Shown here: positions 34,883 to 44,732 of the stretch, in pieces
Numbering within the stretch: the first letter of the stretch is position 1
How the letters are laid out: each line of letters starts with the position of its first letter
DNA from: a gamma proteobacterium symbiont of Ctena orbiculata
Lineage (GTDB): Bacteria; Pseudomonadota; Gammaproteobacteria; Chromatiales; Chromatiaceae
Direction: 5' to 3'
Length of the DNA: 64,000 nucleotides
NCBI GenBank assembly: GCA_003058525.1
Contig: QBVD01000031.1
Location: forward strand, 17,679-81,678
Notes under the pieces: model-generated
What the model was told of the DNA's origin: nothing
The model's input: the letters and a program-made list of their open reading frames with translations, nothing else
Databases searched by the model: none
Position numbers and translations under genes: made by a program

Positions 34883-36379
34883 ATATCGGCAGGGAAATCC
34901 TGCGATAATCGTGAGCAGCATCAGAGCAAGTACGGAAAGATTACCGTATTTTGCAAAGGGTGTGACACCCTCCAGGGGCAGAATCTCCCCTTTTAAAACA
35001 TCGACCTCCAACAGCGGTGACGCCGCCAGGATGTCACCGCCTGGTCCGATAATGGCTGAGATTCCTGTATTGGTGGAACGCAGCAGATAGCGTCCGGTCT
35101 CCAACGCCCGCATCCTCGCGATCTGCAGATGCTGATAGGGCGCCAGCGACTTGCCGAACCAGGCATCATTGCTGGCATTGATCAGAAATGCCGCTTCCGG
35201 CAGGGCCTCGATCATCTCGCTGCCGAAGGCGTCTTCATAACAGATCGAAAGTCCCGCGAGATAATCACCGACCCGCATTATCGGCTTGGCTTCCTCCCTT
35301 GTGCTGAAATCCGACATCGGAATGGTGAACAGATCGACCAGCGGCCAGAGTATACCCTTCAACGGCAGATACTCGGTGAAGGGCACCAGATGGCGTTTAT
35401 AGTAGTGATCGCGCTCCTCATTACCCAGGGCCACCATGGCATTGAAATAATGCTTCCGCTCCTGATCCATCTGCACGACTCCAAATACCAGGTGTGTCTG
35501 GTGTTTTTTAACCGTGTTTTCAAGGGGCCGGATAAAGGCGTCATCCACCTGGAACTGAAACGCCGAGACCGCCGTCTCGGGCCAGACGATAAGATCACGA
35601 TCAAAGTTCTCCTTGGTCTTGTTGGCGTACAACACCAGGCTGGGCAGCAACTGTTCAGGCAGCCATTTTTCCGCTTGCGGTATATTCCCCTGAATCAGGG
35701 CAACCCTGATCGGCGCTCCTATCGGCTGACTCCAGTCGATCCTTGCCCCCATCCAGCCCGCCACCCAGATCAACACCGCCGCGCTCAGATAACCGAGCCG
35801 ATAGCGCGTGGGGGTTGTCAGGGAGAGCAACAGGCCCGTTGTAACAAGCACCATCCAGCTGATCCCCAACACACCCAGCAGCGGTCCATATCCCGCCAGC
35901 GGGGAATCGATTTGCGAATAGCCTATCTGCAACCAGGGAAAGCCGGTCAGAAACCAACCCCGCAGCCACTCCAGCAACACCCACAGAGCGGGATAGAGCA
36001 GTATCAGCGATTGACTCCGGGTAGTCCGGAAGCGCCCCGCCAGCCAACCCAGGCAGGCATAATAGAGCGCCATCAGGACAATGAATACAAGGGTCACAAC
36101 AAGGGGGAAAAGCCAGCCGAGATCCCCAAACTGGGCGATACTGACATGCAGCCATGATACACCACTGCCCATCAGACCCAGTCCATACACAAAGCCTGTC
36201 TTGACACAGAGATGAGGTCGCTCCAGCCACAATACGAAAAGCACGGCGGGCCCGGCCAGCGCCATAATCCAGACATTGAACGGCGCATATGCCAGCGTCG
36301 TGATGCCACCTGCCGCCAGGGCCAGAAGATTTGGATAACGCAGGAAAACCGGTAGGGTTTGCTTTAAGCTTATCGGCAA
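34844..36379 (-). CDS. lnt: Apolipoprotein N-acyltransferase Lnt
   Basis: A 511-residue inner-membrane enzyme that adds the third acyl chain to lipoproteins. The N-terminal half has about seven membrane helices (LAYAPFNVWIMALAGPAVLFVLWL; GSGVSWLHVSI). The C-terminal half is a nitrilase-like periplasmic domain with the Glu-Lys-Cys triad in IVWPETAVSAF, YYKRHLVPFTEYLP and LSICYEDAFGSE. Length matches E. coli Lnt (512). It follows ybeY directly; the corC gene that usually separates the two is absent here. Confidence 0.95.
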   Translation of the reverse strand: MPISLKQTLPVFLRYPNLLALAAGGITTLAYAPFNVWIMALAGPAVLFVLWLERPHLCVKTGFVYGLGLMGSGVSWLHVSIAQFGDLGWLFPLVVTLVFIVLMALYYACLGWLAGRFRTTRSQSLILLYPALWVLLEWLRGWFLTGFPWLQIGYSQIDSPLAGYGPLLGVLGISWMVLVTTGLLLSLTTPTRYRLGYLSAAVLIWVAGWMGARIDWSQPIGAPIRVALIQGNIPQAEKWLPEQLLPSLVLYANKTKENFDRDLIVWPETAVSAFQFQVDDAFIRPLENTVKKHQTHLVFGVVQMDQERKHYFNAMVALGNEERDHYYKRHLVPFTEYLPLKGILWPLVDLFTIPMSDFSTREEAKPIMRVGDYLAGLSICYEDAFGSEMIEALPEAAFLINASNDAWFGKSLAPYQHLQIARMRALETGRYLLRSTNTGISAIIGPGGDILAASPLLEVDVLKGEILPLEGVTPFAKYGNLSVLALMLLTIIAGFPCRYSILGDRCGRSRE

Positions 36380-36439
36380 GATCAGATCCGTATGTTATGC
36401 CGGTTTGGAAACAGGCGTGGCAAAGTCAAGATTCACGGT

Positions 36440-36907
36440 TTATCGCACCTCATCTTTGTAGGGATCAGTGAAGTGCAAGCTGTGCAGGATGTCACGCTCC
36501 AGTTGCTCCATCCGCTCAGCTTCAGCAGCGTTCTGGTGGTCATATCCCAGCAGATGCAGTACCCCGTGAACCACCATGTGGGCCCAGTGAGCGTGTGGAT
36601 CCTTTCCCTGTTCAACCGCTTCCCGCGCCACGACCTGAACACAGATCACCAGATCCCCCAGCAGCGGCAGGGGTGCTTCAACGGGGGCCTGAAACGGAAA
36701 AGAGAGTACATTGGTGGATTTATCCTGGCCCCTGAAATCACGGTTGAGTCGGCGGCTCTCCTCTTCATCAACCAGGCGAATCACCATTTCCATGGGATCG
36801 TGATCCTGTGGCAACGCCGCCTCCACCCACCGCCTGAACTCATCCTCCGTGGGCAGGTCACCGGATGCCACCGCGACCTGTTGTATCTCCACCATCAGCT
36901 TGTCCAT
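36440..36907 (-). CDS. ybeY: Endoribonuclease YbeY
   Basis: A 155-residue zinc-dependent RNase that takes part in 16S rRNA 3'-end maturation and ribosome quality control. The metal site is HMVVHGVLHLLGYDH (HxxxHxxGxxH). Upstream are VIRLVDEEESRRLNRDFRGQDKSTNVLSFPF and LLGDLVICVQVV. The start at 36907 has AAGGG upstream and lies next to the phoH stop; the frame continues upstream into phoH, which is unlikely to be translated. Confidence 0.94.
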   Translation of the reverse strand: MDKLMVEIQQVAVASGDLPTEDEFRRWVEAALPQDHDPMEMVIRLVDEEESRRLNRDFRGQDKSTNVLSFPFQAPVEAPLPLLGDLVICVQVVAREAVEQGKDPHAHWAHMVVHGVLHLLGYDHQNAAEAERMEQLERDILHSLHFTDPYKDEVR

Positions 36908-36911
36908 CGGA

Positions 36912-37886
36912 TCAACCCTTGCGGTCAAACTCATCGTAAGCGCGTACAACCCGTTGAACCACCGGATGCCTCACAACGTCCCTGGCATTGAAGAAGGTAA
37001 AACTGATCCCCTCCACATGGGCCAGCACTTCCGTGACCTGGCGCAGCCCGGACTGTTGACCACGGGGCAGATCGATCTGCGTCACATCACCCGTGATCAC
37101 CGCGGTTGAACCAAAACCGATACGGGTAAGAAACATCTTCATCTGTTCCGGCGTGGTGTTCTGCGCCTCGTCCAGAATAACGAACGACTCATTCAAGGTA
37201 CGGCCTCGCATATAGGCCAGGGGGGCGATCTCTATGACATTGCGTTCCACCAGCTTCGCCACTTTTTCGAAACCGAGCATCTCGTAGAGGGCGTCGTAGA
37301 GGGGTCTCAGATAGGGATCTATCTTCTGCGCCAGATCACCGGGCAGGAAGCCGAGCCGCTCTCCCGCCTCCACGGCGGGCCTGACCAACAGGATGCGTCG
37401 AATCTGATCACGCTCCAGCGCGTCCACCGCACTGGCGACGGCGAGATAGGTCTTGCCGGTACCCGCCGGTCCGACGCCGAAATTGATATCATGGGTCAAT
37501 ACCTTGTGCAGGTACTCTTTCTGATTCGCCCCGCGCGGCCGAACCAATCCGCGCCTTGTCTTGATCACAGTCTCAGGCAGATCGTTCGTCGACTTCTGCT
37601 CCAACAGCTCATCCACACCCGCCTCCTGCAGATAGAGGTGGACCCGTTGCGAATCGAGTATTTCGCTCGTCGTGGCGCGGTAGAGATCCAATATCACCCG
37701 TTCGCCCGCCTGAATCGAAGGGCGCTCCCCAATCAGGCGGAAGCGATTTCCACGATTGTTGATCTCGATGCCAAGGCGGCCCTCTATATGGCGCAGATGC
37801 TCATCAAGCTGACCGCACAGATTGGCCAGCCTTTCGTTGTCGGCGGGTTCGAGGAGCAGATCCAGGGATTCGGGATGTTCAGCCAA
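36912..37886 (-). CDS. ybeZ: PhoH-like ATPase (YbeZ)
   Basis: A 324-residue P-loop protein of the PhoH family that works with YbeY in RNA metabolism. Walker A is GPAGTGKTYLAVASAVD and Walker B ESFVILDEAQNTTPEQMKMFLTRIGFGS, followed by TGDVTQIDLPRGQQSGL. The N-terminal part has a small nucleic-acid-binding-like domain (LGIEINNRGNRFRLIGE). It sits 9 bp after miaB and just before ybeY. Confidence 0.93.
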   Translation of the reverse strand: MAEHPESLDLLLEPADNERLANLCGQLDEHLRHIEGRLGIEINNRGNRFRLIGERPSIQAGERVILDLYRATTSEILDSQRVHLYLQEAGVDELLEQKSTNDLPETVIKTRRGLVRPRGANQKEYLHKVLTHDINFGVGPAGTGKTYLAVASAVDALERDQIRRILLVRPAVEAGERLGFLPGDLAQKIDPYLRPLYDALYEMLGFEKVAKLVERNVIEIAPLAYMRGRTLNESFVILDEAQNTTPEQMKMFLTRIGFGSTAVITGDVTQIDLPRGQQSGLRQVTEVLAHVEGISFTFFNARDVVRHPVVQRVVRAYDEFDRKG

Positions 37887-37895
37887 GCGTCAGTC

Positions 37896-39248
37896 CTAGG
37901 CGTTTGCCGCTCTATCGTTCGCGGGCTGCAGCCACTCGCCCCTTAAGGAATTCGGTAGCGCTTCGGTAATCCGCACCTCGACAAATTGACCGATCAATTC
38001 AATGGGGCCATCGAAATTCACCACCCGGTTGTTCTCGGTGCGTCCTGCCAGTTGAGCCGGGTTCTTCTTCGCCGGCCGTTCCACCAGTATGCGCTGTACA
38101 GTACCGACCATCCGGCGACTGATACCTTGAGCCTGGCTATTGACCAACTGCTGCAAACGCTCCAGCCGCTGCTGTTTGACCGCCAACGGCACATCGTCCT
38201 GCAGGTCGGCTGCCGGGGTACCGGGGCGGCGACTGAAGATGAAGCTGTAGGAGTGGTCAAAGCCAACCTCTTCGATCAGTTGCAGGGTTGCCTCGAAGTC
38301 CTCCTCGGTCTCGCCGGGGAAGCCGACGATAAAATCGGATGAGATGGTGATATCGGGCCGAACCTCCCGCAAACGGCGTATCTTGGCCTTGTATTCAATG
38401 GCCATGTGGCCCCGTTTCATCATTGCCAGCACACGATCGGAACCCGACTGCACCGGCAGGTGGAGAAAGCTGACCAGCTCCGGCACCTGGCCGTAGACTT
38501 CGATCAGCGAGTCCGAAAATTCCACCGGGTGAGAGGTGGTGAAGCGAATCCGTTGAATCCCTTTCACCGCCGCCACGTATTCAATCAACAAAGCCAGGTC
38601 GGCCTCCTCGCCATCCGTCATTTCGCCCCGGTAGGCATTGACGTTCTGCCCCAGCAGATTGATCTCGCGTACTCCCTGGGCCGCCAGTCCCGCCACCTCG
38701 GCGATGACGTCGTCGAAGGGTCGGCTGATCTCCTCGCCGCGGGTAAAGGGAACCACGCAATAGGTGCAATACTTCGAACATCCCTCCATCACCGACACAT
38801 AGGCCGTAGGCCCATCGGCGCGTGGCTCGGGGAGCCGGTCGAATTTCTCAATCTCGGGAAAGGTGACATCCACCACCGCTGTGTGCTCACGCCTGGCATG
38901 TCGAATCATCTCGGGTAACCGGTGCAAGGTTTGAGGACCGAACACAATATCGACATAAGGCGCCCGCTGGCGTATCGCCTCACCCTCCTGGCTCGCTACA
39001 CAACCACCGACGCCAATGATCAAGCCGGGATTCTTCTCCTTCAGGGGACGCCACCGCCCCAGCTGGGAGAATACCTTCTCCTGCGCCTTCTCGCGGATGG
39101 AGCAGGTGTTCAATAGCAATACATCGGCTGCTTGGGCATCCTCGGTCAATACCAGGCCCTCGCCCACGCGCAGGCCGTCCGCCATGCGTGACGAGTCATA
39201 TTCGTTCATCTGACAACCGAAGGTTTTGATGTAGAGTTTACCGGCCAT
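37896..39248 (-). CDS. miaB: tRNA-2-methylthio-N6-dimethylallyladenosine synthase MiaB
   Basis: A 450-residue radical SAM methylthiotransferase that modifies A37 of tRNAs reading UNN codons. The N-terminal domain holds three cluster cysteines ([31 protein letters not shown]). The radical SAM motif is [24 protein letters not shown] domain ends the protein ([28 protein letters not shown]). First gene of the miaB-ybeZ-ybeY-lnt run. Confidence 0.97.
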   Translation of the reverse strand: MAGKLYIKTFGCQMNEYDSSRMADGLRVGEGLVLTEDAQAADVLLLNTCSIREKAQEKVFSQLGRWRPLKEKNPGLIIGVGGCVASQEGEAIRQRAPYVDIVFGPQTLHRLPEMIRHARREHTAVVDVTFPEIEKFDRLPEPRADGPTAYVSVMEGCSKYCTYCVVPFTRGEEISRPFDDVIAEVAGLAAQGVREINLLGQNVNAYRGEMTDGEEADLALLIEYVAAVKGIQRIRFTTSHPVEFSDSLIEVYGQVPELVSFLHLPVQSGSDRVLAMMKRGHMAIEYKAKIRRLREVRPDITISSDFIVGFPGETEEDFEATLQLIEEVGFDHSYSFIFSRRPGTPAADLQDDVPLAVKQQRLERLQQLVNSQAQGISRRMVGTVQRILVERPAKKNPAQLAGRTENNRVVNFDGPIELIGQFVEVRITEALPNSLRGEWLQPANDRAANA

Positions 39249-39399
39249 ATCGAATCCAGTGTCAATCGGGGTCGCTATAGTATAGCTTTAACGGGAATCT
39301 TTCATCCGGGTTAGCCTTCCGCGTCCAAACAGCGCCGGTGGTTATTATCAAAATGCCGGTTAATCATCACATTCGGAATAAACAGCGGGCAGGAGCACC

Positions 39400-40086
<687 letters not shown>

Positions 40087-40953
40087 TTATTCTATATTCT
40101 GTATCTGCTCACGCATCTGTTCGATCAACACCTTCATCTCCACCGCGGCGCGGGTCACGTCGACGCTGGTCGACTTGGATGTCAGCGTATTGGCCTCACG
40201 GTTGAGTTCCTGCATCAGAAAGTCGAGCCTTCGCCCGATGGGTTCATCCGCCGCCAACACCCGCTCCACTTCATCAAGGTGGGTTTCAAGGCGATCCATC
40301 TCTTCATCCACGTCGAGGCGTTGCGCCAGGATCACCATCTCCTGCTCCAAGCGGGTCTCATCCATCTCATCCAATACCTCTGAAAGGCGTTCACTGATCC
40401 GGTTTCGAAAACCATCCAGCACCTCCGGCATCAGGTCGCGCACTTGCTCAACCTGCAACTTCAGGCTACGGCAGCGCTGCCGGATAATCTCACCAAGGCG
40501 TTCCCCTTCCCGCAGGCGATTATCGATCAGACTGTCGATGGTGGTCTCCAACAACGCCATTGCCTGCTGTTTAACCGGGGTCAAATCCTGTTCGTTCTCT
40601 TCAAGCACACCAGGCCAGCGCAGCAGATCTCCACTGCGAAGACTCTCATTCAGACCGGTTAAATCGGCTATTTGCCGTTCCGCATTCACGAGTTGATGGA
40701 CCATGCGTTGGTTGACACTCAATCCCGCTTCCGCCACCCCGCCCGGTTTGAATTTCAGGCTGATATCAAGCTTGCCCCGCCCGAGCCTGGCATTGATGTG
40801 CTCCCGTATCATCGGTTCAAGCACCCTCAACTCCTCGGGCAAGCGTAAAAACATCTCGAGATAGCGATGATTCACTGAGCGGATTTCCCAGCTCATGATA
40901 CCCAGGTCACCCCGATACTCCTCCCGTGCGAAGGCTGTCATACTGCTGATCAT
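40087..40953 (-). CDS. yicC: YicC family endoribonuclease-like protein
   Basis: A 288-residue YicC protein. It shows MISSMTAFAREEYRGDLGIMSWEIRSVNHRYLEMFLRLPEELRVLEP, the typical start, and the C-terminal DUF1732 block GRRLDFLMQELNREANTLTSKSTSVDVTRAAVEMKVLIEQMREQIQNIE. Members of this family have been reported to be metal-dependent endoribonucleases. Length matches. It is upstream of gmk on the same strand. Confidence 0.94.
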   Translation of the reverse strand: MISSMTAFAREEYRGDLGIMSWEIRSVNHRYLEMFLRLPEELRVLEPMIREHINARLGRGKLDISLKFKPGGVAEAGLSVNQRMVHQLVNAERQIADLTGLNESLRSGDLLRWPGVLEENEQDLTPVKQQAMALLETTIDSLIDNRLREGERLGEIIRQRCRSLKLQVEQVRDLMPEVLDGFRNRISERLSEVLDEMDETRLEQEMVILAQRLDVDEEMDRLETHLDEVERVLAADEPIGRRLDFLMQELNREANTLTSKSTSVDVTRAAVEMKVLIEQMREQIQNIE

Positions 40954-41304
40954 ATAGTCCTGCCTGAGGTCTCCTGATTAGCCTGGGGAGGGTATGCAAC
41001 CACCATCCCGATGGCTCACGTTATTTGATGGCCTATGGCATGATACCTGACAATGGGGCAGCTGGCATTGCCACGATTACAGAATCCGTGATCCAAGCCG
41101 CTATGCTTCAGTATGGGCGGCCGAGTCAGCGTGGCAATACATCCTCAGTGTCGTCATATCAACCGTTTTTATGAAGAAAATCACTTTTTTACCGGTCTCT
41201 GGATCAAAATTCTCAATATACCGAAGTATTTCTGAAATATGTCCTTATAATCAGTGTGATGCTCATCCTATCTTTGACAGCTAAACATTTTCAACGAGGA
41301 CTGC
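40954..41304. other. Divergent intergenic region between yicC and the Ser/Thr kinase gene
   Basis: About 350 bp with no open frame of note. A perfect -10-like TATAAT at 41246-41251 lies 53 bp upstream of the kinase start, without a good -35 box, so a promoter for the kinase-phosphatase pair is plausible but weakly supported. No RNA gene seen. Confidence 0.4.
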
Positions 41305-42231
41305 ATGGATAAGCTCCGAGACAGTCTGACGGAAGGTACGGAAATCGACTGCTACGTGATCATGAAGGTAGTCGCGAGCGGTGGCTTCAGCCTGATCTAT
41401 CTGGCCGAGGATGAAGATACTCAGGATGAGGTCATCATCAAGGAGTTCTTGCCCAAAAAGCTGGCGAAGAGAGGGGGCAACGGCAAGGTGATCCCCCTGG
41501 ATGACAAACAGGCCGATAATTTCAATCGCAGCCTGCGACTCTTCTATCAGGAAGCCAAGGTCCTGGCCTCGCTGCGTCATCCCAATATCGTGCAGGTAAG
41601 AGGTTTCTTTCTTGCCAACAACACCGGCTATCTGGTGATGGATCATGAGCGCGGCAAGAACCTTGCCAGCTACATCAAAAAGCGTAGCGGCAGTCTCAGC
41701 ACGCGCTTCCTGATGACCGTATTCCCACCGATACTCGATGCCCTCAACCAGATTCACTCGCGCCACCTGCTGCATCTGGACATCAAGCCGAGCAACATTC
41801 ACCTTCGTACCGGCGGCAATCCGCTGCTACTCGATTTTGGCGCAGTGCATGAAGTGCAGAATGAGGGGAGCCGGACAGGACGCGTGGTCACGACAGGTTT
41901 CTCTCCGGTCGAGCAATATTACCAGTCGGGCAATGTCGGACCCTGGAGCGACGTGTATGCCATCGGCGCCAGTATGCGCGCCTGCCTCGACGGCAAAGCA
42001 CCGCCATCCGCCATCGAACGCCATGCCAAGGAAAAATTGAAACCCGCAGCCAGGATATACCGTCGCCGCTATCCGGCAAGCATGCTGGAGGCGATCGACT
42101 GGGCAATGGAGATCGAGTATGAGAAGCGGCCCCAGAATGCCGGCGAACTGCTGCAGGCACTGCAGGTCGATAAGCTCGATAGTGAAAGCGCCATTTCGGA
42201 CCTGATCGGTGAGGAGAGGGCAATTTCGTGA
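41305..42231 (+). CDS. Hanks-type serine/threonine protein kinase
   Basis: A 308-residue soluble kinase consisting almost only of the catalytic domain. The glycine loop is VASGGFSLIYLAED, the ATP-binding lysine lies in VIIKEFLP (K46), the catalytic loop is LLHLDIKPSNIHL, the DFG motif LLDFGAVHE and the activation/P+1 region TTGFSPVEQYYQSGNVGPWSDVYAIGAS. There is no membrane helix or sensor domain. The HLD form replaces the common HRD, which is typical of non-RD kinases. The next gene, overlapping by 4 bp, is a PP2C phosphatase, so the two are likely a reversible signalling pair. Targets are unknown; no type VI secretion genes are in the window. Confidence 0.9.
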   Translation: MDKLRDSLTEGTEIDCYVIMKVVASGGFSLIYLAEDEDTQDEVIIKEFLPKKLAKRGGNGKVIPLDDKQADNFNRSLRLFYQEAKVLASLRHPNIVQVRGFFLANNTGYLVMDHERGKNLASYIKKRSGSLSTRFLMTVFPPILDALNQIHSRHLLHLDIKPSNIHLRTGGNPLLLDFGAVHEVQNEGSRTGRVVTTGFSPVEQYYQSGNVGPWSDVYAIGASMRACLDGKAPPSAIERHAKEKLKPAARIYRRRYPASMLEAIDWAMEIEYEKRPQNAGELLQALQVDKLDSESAISDLIGEERAIS

Positions 42232-43115
42232 AATACGAAACGGCGCAATATACCCTGTTGGGAGACCGTACCATGAATCAGGACCGTTACCTGATCATGG
42301 AGGCGCCTGATTCCATCCTGCTGGCCCTGGCGGATGGCATGGGTGGCCACCCTAAGGGAGAGATGGCTGCGCAGATATTAATGGACAATGCACGCAAGGC
42401 ATTCCTCACCAGCCGCAAACCCATTGCCAATCCACGCTTTTTCCTCTCCGGACTGATGGAGATGAGTCATCGGGAAATCCTCGAATTCGGCAGCAAGCAG
42501 GAGCCGACGATAGAACCCCGCACTACCGGGGTGCTGTGCCTGGTTCAGGAGGATAACGCCTATTGGGCGCATATCGGTGACAGCCGTCTCTATATTATGC
42601 GTGATGGGGTGATCCATCTCCGTACCGACGATCACTCATATGTGGAACATCTGCGTCAACAGGGGCTCATCTCTTCGGCACAGGTACACACGCATAAATT
42701 CCGCAACTATGTAACCCGTTGCCTGGGCGGCACCAACAACCGACCGGTCGCGGAACTCAGCGGACCGCATGAAATCAAGGAAGGTGACGTGGTATTGCTC
42801 TGCAGCGATGGTTTTTGGGGACCGCTGGCAGAGCGCCCGATGGTCGATACCCTGTACAAGGATCAGGCGTCGTTGGTGAAAAAAGTTGCCCAACTGGCCA
42901 ACAACGCCGCTGCCACGAGCCACCCCGAGAGCGACAACGTCACAGTGGTCGCTTTGAAATGGCGGGAGAAGGAAGCCAAGCTGGCACCCGCCGATCTCAG
43001 CATGTCCATTTCACACAAGAAAAGGGATCTGCTCAGCACCCCTGCAGAGCAGGTCGATGTGACGAAAGCCATCAAAGACCTGCGCAAATTTGTCGACGAT
43101 ATCGATATTGAATAG
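42228..43115 (+). CDS. PP2C-type serine/threonine phosphatase
   Basis: A 295-residue metal-dependent phosphatase. Metal-binding motifs of the PPM family are present: MNQDRYLI, LALADGMGGHPKGE, YWAHIGDSRLYIMRDG, LLCSDGFWG and ESDNVTVVALKW. The core spans about residues 1-245; the last 50 residues are charged. It overlaps the kinase gene by 4 bp and presumably reverses its phosphorylation. Its TAG stop is the first base triplet of the family D repeat. Confidence 0.92.
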   Translation: MKYETAQYTLLGDRTMNQDRYLIMEAPDSILLALADGMGGHPKGEMAAQILMDNARKAFLTSRKPIANPRFFLSGLMEMSHREILEFGSKQEPTIEPRTTGVLCLVQEDNAYWAHIGDSRLYIMRDGVIHLRTDDHSYVEHLRQQGLISSAQVHTHKFRNYVTRCLGGTNNRPVAELSGPHEIKEGDVVLLCSDGFWGPLAERPMVDTLYKDQASLVKKVAQLANNAAATSHPESDNVTVVALKWREKEAKLAPADLSMSISHKKRDLLSTPAEQVDVTKAIKDLRKFVDDIDIE

Positions 43116-43146
43116 GGCCCATTTGGATGCTTGTTAACAGCCCCTA
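43113..43146. repeat. Family D inverted repeat at a convergent junction (PP2C / GlsB-like)
   Basis: TAGGGCCCATTTGGATGC then TTGTTAACAGCCCCTA. Read on the minus strand it begins TAGGGGCTGTTAACA and aligns with 49051-49084. The first TAG is the stop codon of the phosphatase gene and the last CTA is the reverse-complement stop codon of the opposite gene. Confidence 0.6.
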
Positions 43147-43428
43147 ATCGGGAGCACCGCCAGAGTCATTCCCCTTGTCGGGCTGTTTGACCAGCCGGTA
43201 AGCGAAGAGTATAAGAAACGCACCCGCAGTGGCAGTAAGAATAGTGGGGATACTCAGTCCGGCGGTACTGCCCAGTCCGATGAATGAACCGACATAACCG
43301 CCCACCATAGCGCCAGCTATCCCCAACAATGTGGTTATTATCAGACCGCCACCATCCTTCCCGGGCATCAACCACTTAGCCAACGCACCTGCGATCAATC
43401 CAAGCACTATCCAAGAAATTATACCCAT
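43144..43428 (-). CDS. GlsB/YeaQ/YmgE family stress-response membrane protein
   Basis: A 94-residue protein with three glycine-rich membrane helices: MGIISWIVLGLIAGALAKWLMPG, GLIITTLLGIAGAMVGGYVGSFIGLG and TILTATAGAFLILFAYRLV. The GKDGGG loop and the overall pattern are those of the transglycosylase-associated/YeaQ family, small inner-membrane proteins induced by stress in several bacteria. Function is unknown. Confidence 0.88.
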   Translation of the reverse strand: MGIISWIVLGLIAGALAKWLMPGKDGGGLIITTLLGIAGAMVGGYVGSFIGLGSTAGLSIPTILTATAGAFLILFAYRLVKQPDKGNDSGGAPD

Positions 43429-43539
43429 AACTAAGCCTCTCCTATCATCTTATTCTCGTCGCGGGTTCCTTCATGTAGAACCTTGTTTGGCTGACAACAC
43501 CCACCAATGATTGCACATGGGATACCGTACCAGATTTAA

Positions 43540-44460
43540 CTACAGTGATTTTGCGGAAAAGGTATCACACTGTTTTAAATCGCCACCCTGAAAACCGATT
43601 TTGAACCATTTGACACGCTGTGCAGAACTGCCATGGGTGAAAGAGTCCGGGCTGACATAGCCCTGCGACTGTTTCTGCAGGCGATCGTCACCGATAGCGC
43701 TCGCCGCATTCAATCCCTCCTCGATATCCCCCGATTCCAGTAATTGGCGTGAACGGTCAGCATTATAGGCCCAGATACCCGCAAAACAGTCTGCCTGCAA
43801 CTCCTGGCGGACAGAGAGCTTATTCCCCTCCACCTCGCTCAGTGATCGTTTCGCCTTTTGTACCTTTTGCGAAATCCCCAGCAGGGTCTGCACATGATGC
43901 CCGACTTCGTGGGCGATCACATAGGCCTGGGCGAAGTCACCGGGCGCTTTGAAGCGATTTTTCAAATCACTGTAGAAAGAGAGATCGATGTAGACCTTGT
44001 GGTCGCCGGGGCAGTAGAACGGCCCCATTGCCGCCTTACCGAAGCCGCAGGCAGTCTTGGTGGCACCTCGAAACAGAACCAGATTCGGTTCCTCATACTT
44101 GCTGCCCAACTGACTGAAAAGCCTATGCCAGGTATCCTCGGTATCGGCCAATACCACCGAGACGAAATCGACCAGATTCTTCTCTTCCGCGCTTTGTTTG
44201 ACCGGACCAGCCTCATGGGTGGAGAGATTCTCCTGTCCCCCACCCCCTCCCAGGATGGATCCAAGATTGCCGCTCATCAAGGCATAAGCGCCAATCGCCA
44301 GAACCGCGACCATACCACCCTTGAATCCAAGCAGTTTGAACACCGCGGGCAGCAGATTGAGCAGACCGCCACCGCCACCAAACCCACCCATCGGGGATGG
44401 CGCACGCATACCTCTGCGATCCTCGATATTGTCGCTTTTTCGCTGACCTCTCCAACGCAT
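43540..44460 (-). CDS. ypfJ: Putative neutral zinc metallopeptidase (YpfJ family)
   Basis: A 306-residue protein with a short cytosolic head (MRWRGQRKSDNIEDRRG), a glycine-rich patch, one membrane helix (GMVAVLAIGAYALMSGNLG) and a periplasmic domain. The zinc motif is AYVIAHEVGHHVQTLLG, with a further conserved block ELQADCFAGIWAYNADRSRQLLESGDIEEGLNAASAIGDDRLQKQSQGYVSPDSFTHGSSAQRVKWF. Length and motif order match YpfJ. Substrates are unknown. Confidence 0.92.
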   Translation of the reverse strand: MRWRGQRKSDNIEDRRGMRAPSPMGGFGGGGGLLNLLPAVFKLLGFKGGMVAVLAIGAYALMSGNLGSILGGGGGQENLSTHEAGPVKQSAEEKNLVDFVSVVLADTEDTWHRLFSQLGSKYEEPNLVLFRGATKTACGFGKAAMGPFYCPGDHKVYIDLSFYSDLKNRFKAPGDFAQAYVIAHEVGHHVQTLLGISQKVQKAKRSLSEVEGNKLSVRQELQADCFAGIWAYNADRSRQLLESGDIEEGLNAASAIGDDRLQKQSQGYVSPDSFTHGSSAQRVKWFKIGFQGGDLKQCDTFSAKSL

Positions 44461-44732
44461 CTGTCAACTCCCCAATCGTGAGTAGGACCCGTTCGCTCCA
44501 GAGCCAACCCCAGACTGCCAAGGCCTCAACCCAGGGTCAGTTCGGTACAATCTCTGACGAAAACATTATCCGTGAACATTACAGACTCGTCGATTCGCCA
44601 AATCCCGACAGGCATGTTAAATAGTGTGACCGGGATATGGACTTATGACCTATCGTTGGCTGAGTCTAACCGAAAAAGTGATGCATAACAGTCGAGAATG
44701 TTAAATATTTGTCAACTCGCGACCCGGGAAAA

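Noticed and set aside
35129..36157. 342-codon open frame on the plus strand
   Set aside because: It is antisense to lnt, which has full-length family motifs; the translation is low-complexity and resembles no family.
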